From positions 32,574,234-32,638,233 of the forward strand of contig CM037472.1 of the NCBI GenBank assembly GCA_021014325.1: a stretch of 64,000 nt of DNA, written 5' to 3'. How positions within the stretch are numbered: the stretch's first letter is position 1; every line of letters starts with the position of its first letter. Under the pieces are notes generated by a model. It searched no databases. It was not told the DNA's origin and saw only the letters and a list, made by a program, of their open reading frames with translations. The DNA is from Plazaster borealis (lineage: Eukaryota > Echinodermata > Asteroidea > Forcipulatida > Labidiasteridae). Position numbers and translations under genes: made by a program. Positions 63,860 through 64,000 of the stretch are shown piece after piece.

Positions 63860-64000
63860 CTTGAAGAAAAAGAAAACAGATTTAACTGCTCAGTAGTGAT
63901 TGAGTATAAATTGAGACATGGCGTAGTACATGTATTTAGCAGAGGTGAGATTTGACGAAAAATGACTCACTGGCCCAGGTTCCCCCTTATTCTAGAACCA

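Noticed and set aside
63971..64000. Further 5' exon of the P450 gene
   Set aside because: A GTGAGT donor and a loosely P450-like sequence are present, but the visible 30 bases are too few and the phase agreement with the next exon gives no clear family match.

Overview
The window is animal nuclear DNA: spliced genes with GT/AG introns, abundant short non-autonomous DNA transposons, tRNA-derived SINEs and LINE tails. Gene content and repeat style suggest a marine deuterostome invertebrate. An echinoderm, perhaps sea-star-like, is my best guess; that is inference and the species cannot be fixed from the sequence.

Three host genes are recognisable. (1) 926-8108, + strand: the last four coding exons of an atlastin (ER-shaping dynamin-like GTPase), including the membrane hairpin. 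(2) 19741-28356, - strand: a complete four-exon LRRC73-like leucine-rich-repeat gene. (3) 51637-63859, - strand: twelve exons of a CYP46A1-like cytochrome P450 (cholesterol 24-hydroxylase family), whose N-terminus lies beyond the window. All splice phases agree and no host exon is broken.

Between LRRC73 and the P450 gene sits a Polinton/Maverick-type (adintovirus-like) element of about 17.5 kb (about 31434-48982) with terminal inverted repeats of about 0.5 kb. It encodes a protein-primed family B DNA polymerase, a retrovirus-type integrase, a double-jelly-roll major capsid protein, an A32-like packaging ATPase, a coiled-coil membrane protein, two paralogous candidate minor structural proteins, a C2H2 zinc-finger protein, a Cys-rich protein and several small conserved proteins. 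No maturation protease was recognised. The polymerase, capsid, ATPase and several other genes carry single-base frameshifts, many at homopolymer runs, while the integrase and a few others are open. The copy is therefore either decaying or affected by base-level assembly error. The left terminal repeat is interrupted by about 1.24 kb of AT-rich DNA.

The most unusual feature is a swarm of roughly 30 or more 20-24 bp palindromes inside the element. They have the general form AAACTT-N(8 to 10)-AAGTTT or TAATCTT-N-AAGATTA and fall into several sequence classes. They lie at convergent gene ends, in gene starts, in tandem, nested in one another, and inside open reading frames, where they encode short peptides. 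They look like a mobile or amplifying mini-palindrome system, comparable in style to bacterial palindromic elements that insert in genes, and possibly co-opted as 3'-end hairpins. I saw none as free-standing elements in the host part of the window, although the centre of the commonest host MITE has the same shape.

The rest is repeats. There are several MITE families, one with ends reading AAAGGCA...TTTGGTAAT and seven copies. SINEs have A- and B-box remnants. There are LINE 3' tails and degraded RT/ORF1 pieces, minisatellites, two clear nested insertions with target-site duplications, and a MITE carrying a histone-mRNA-type 3' stem-loop.
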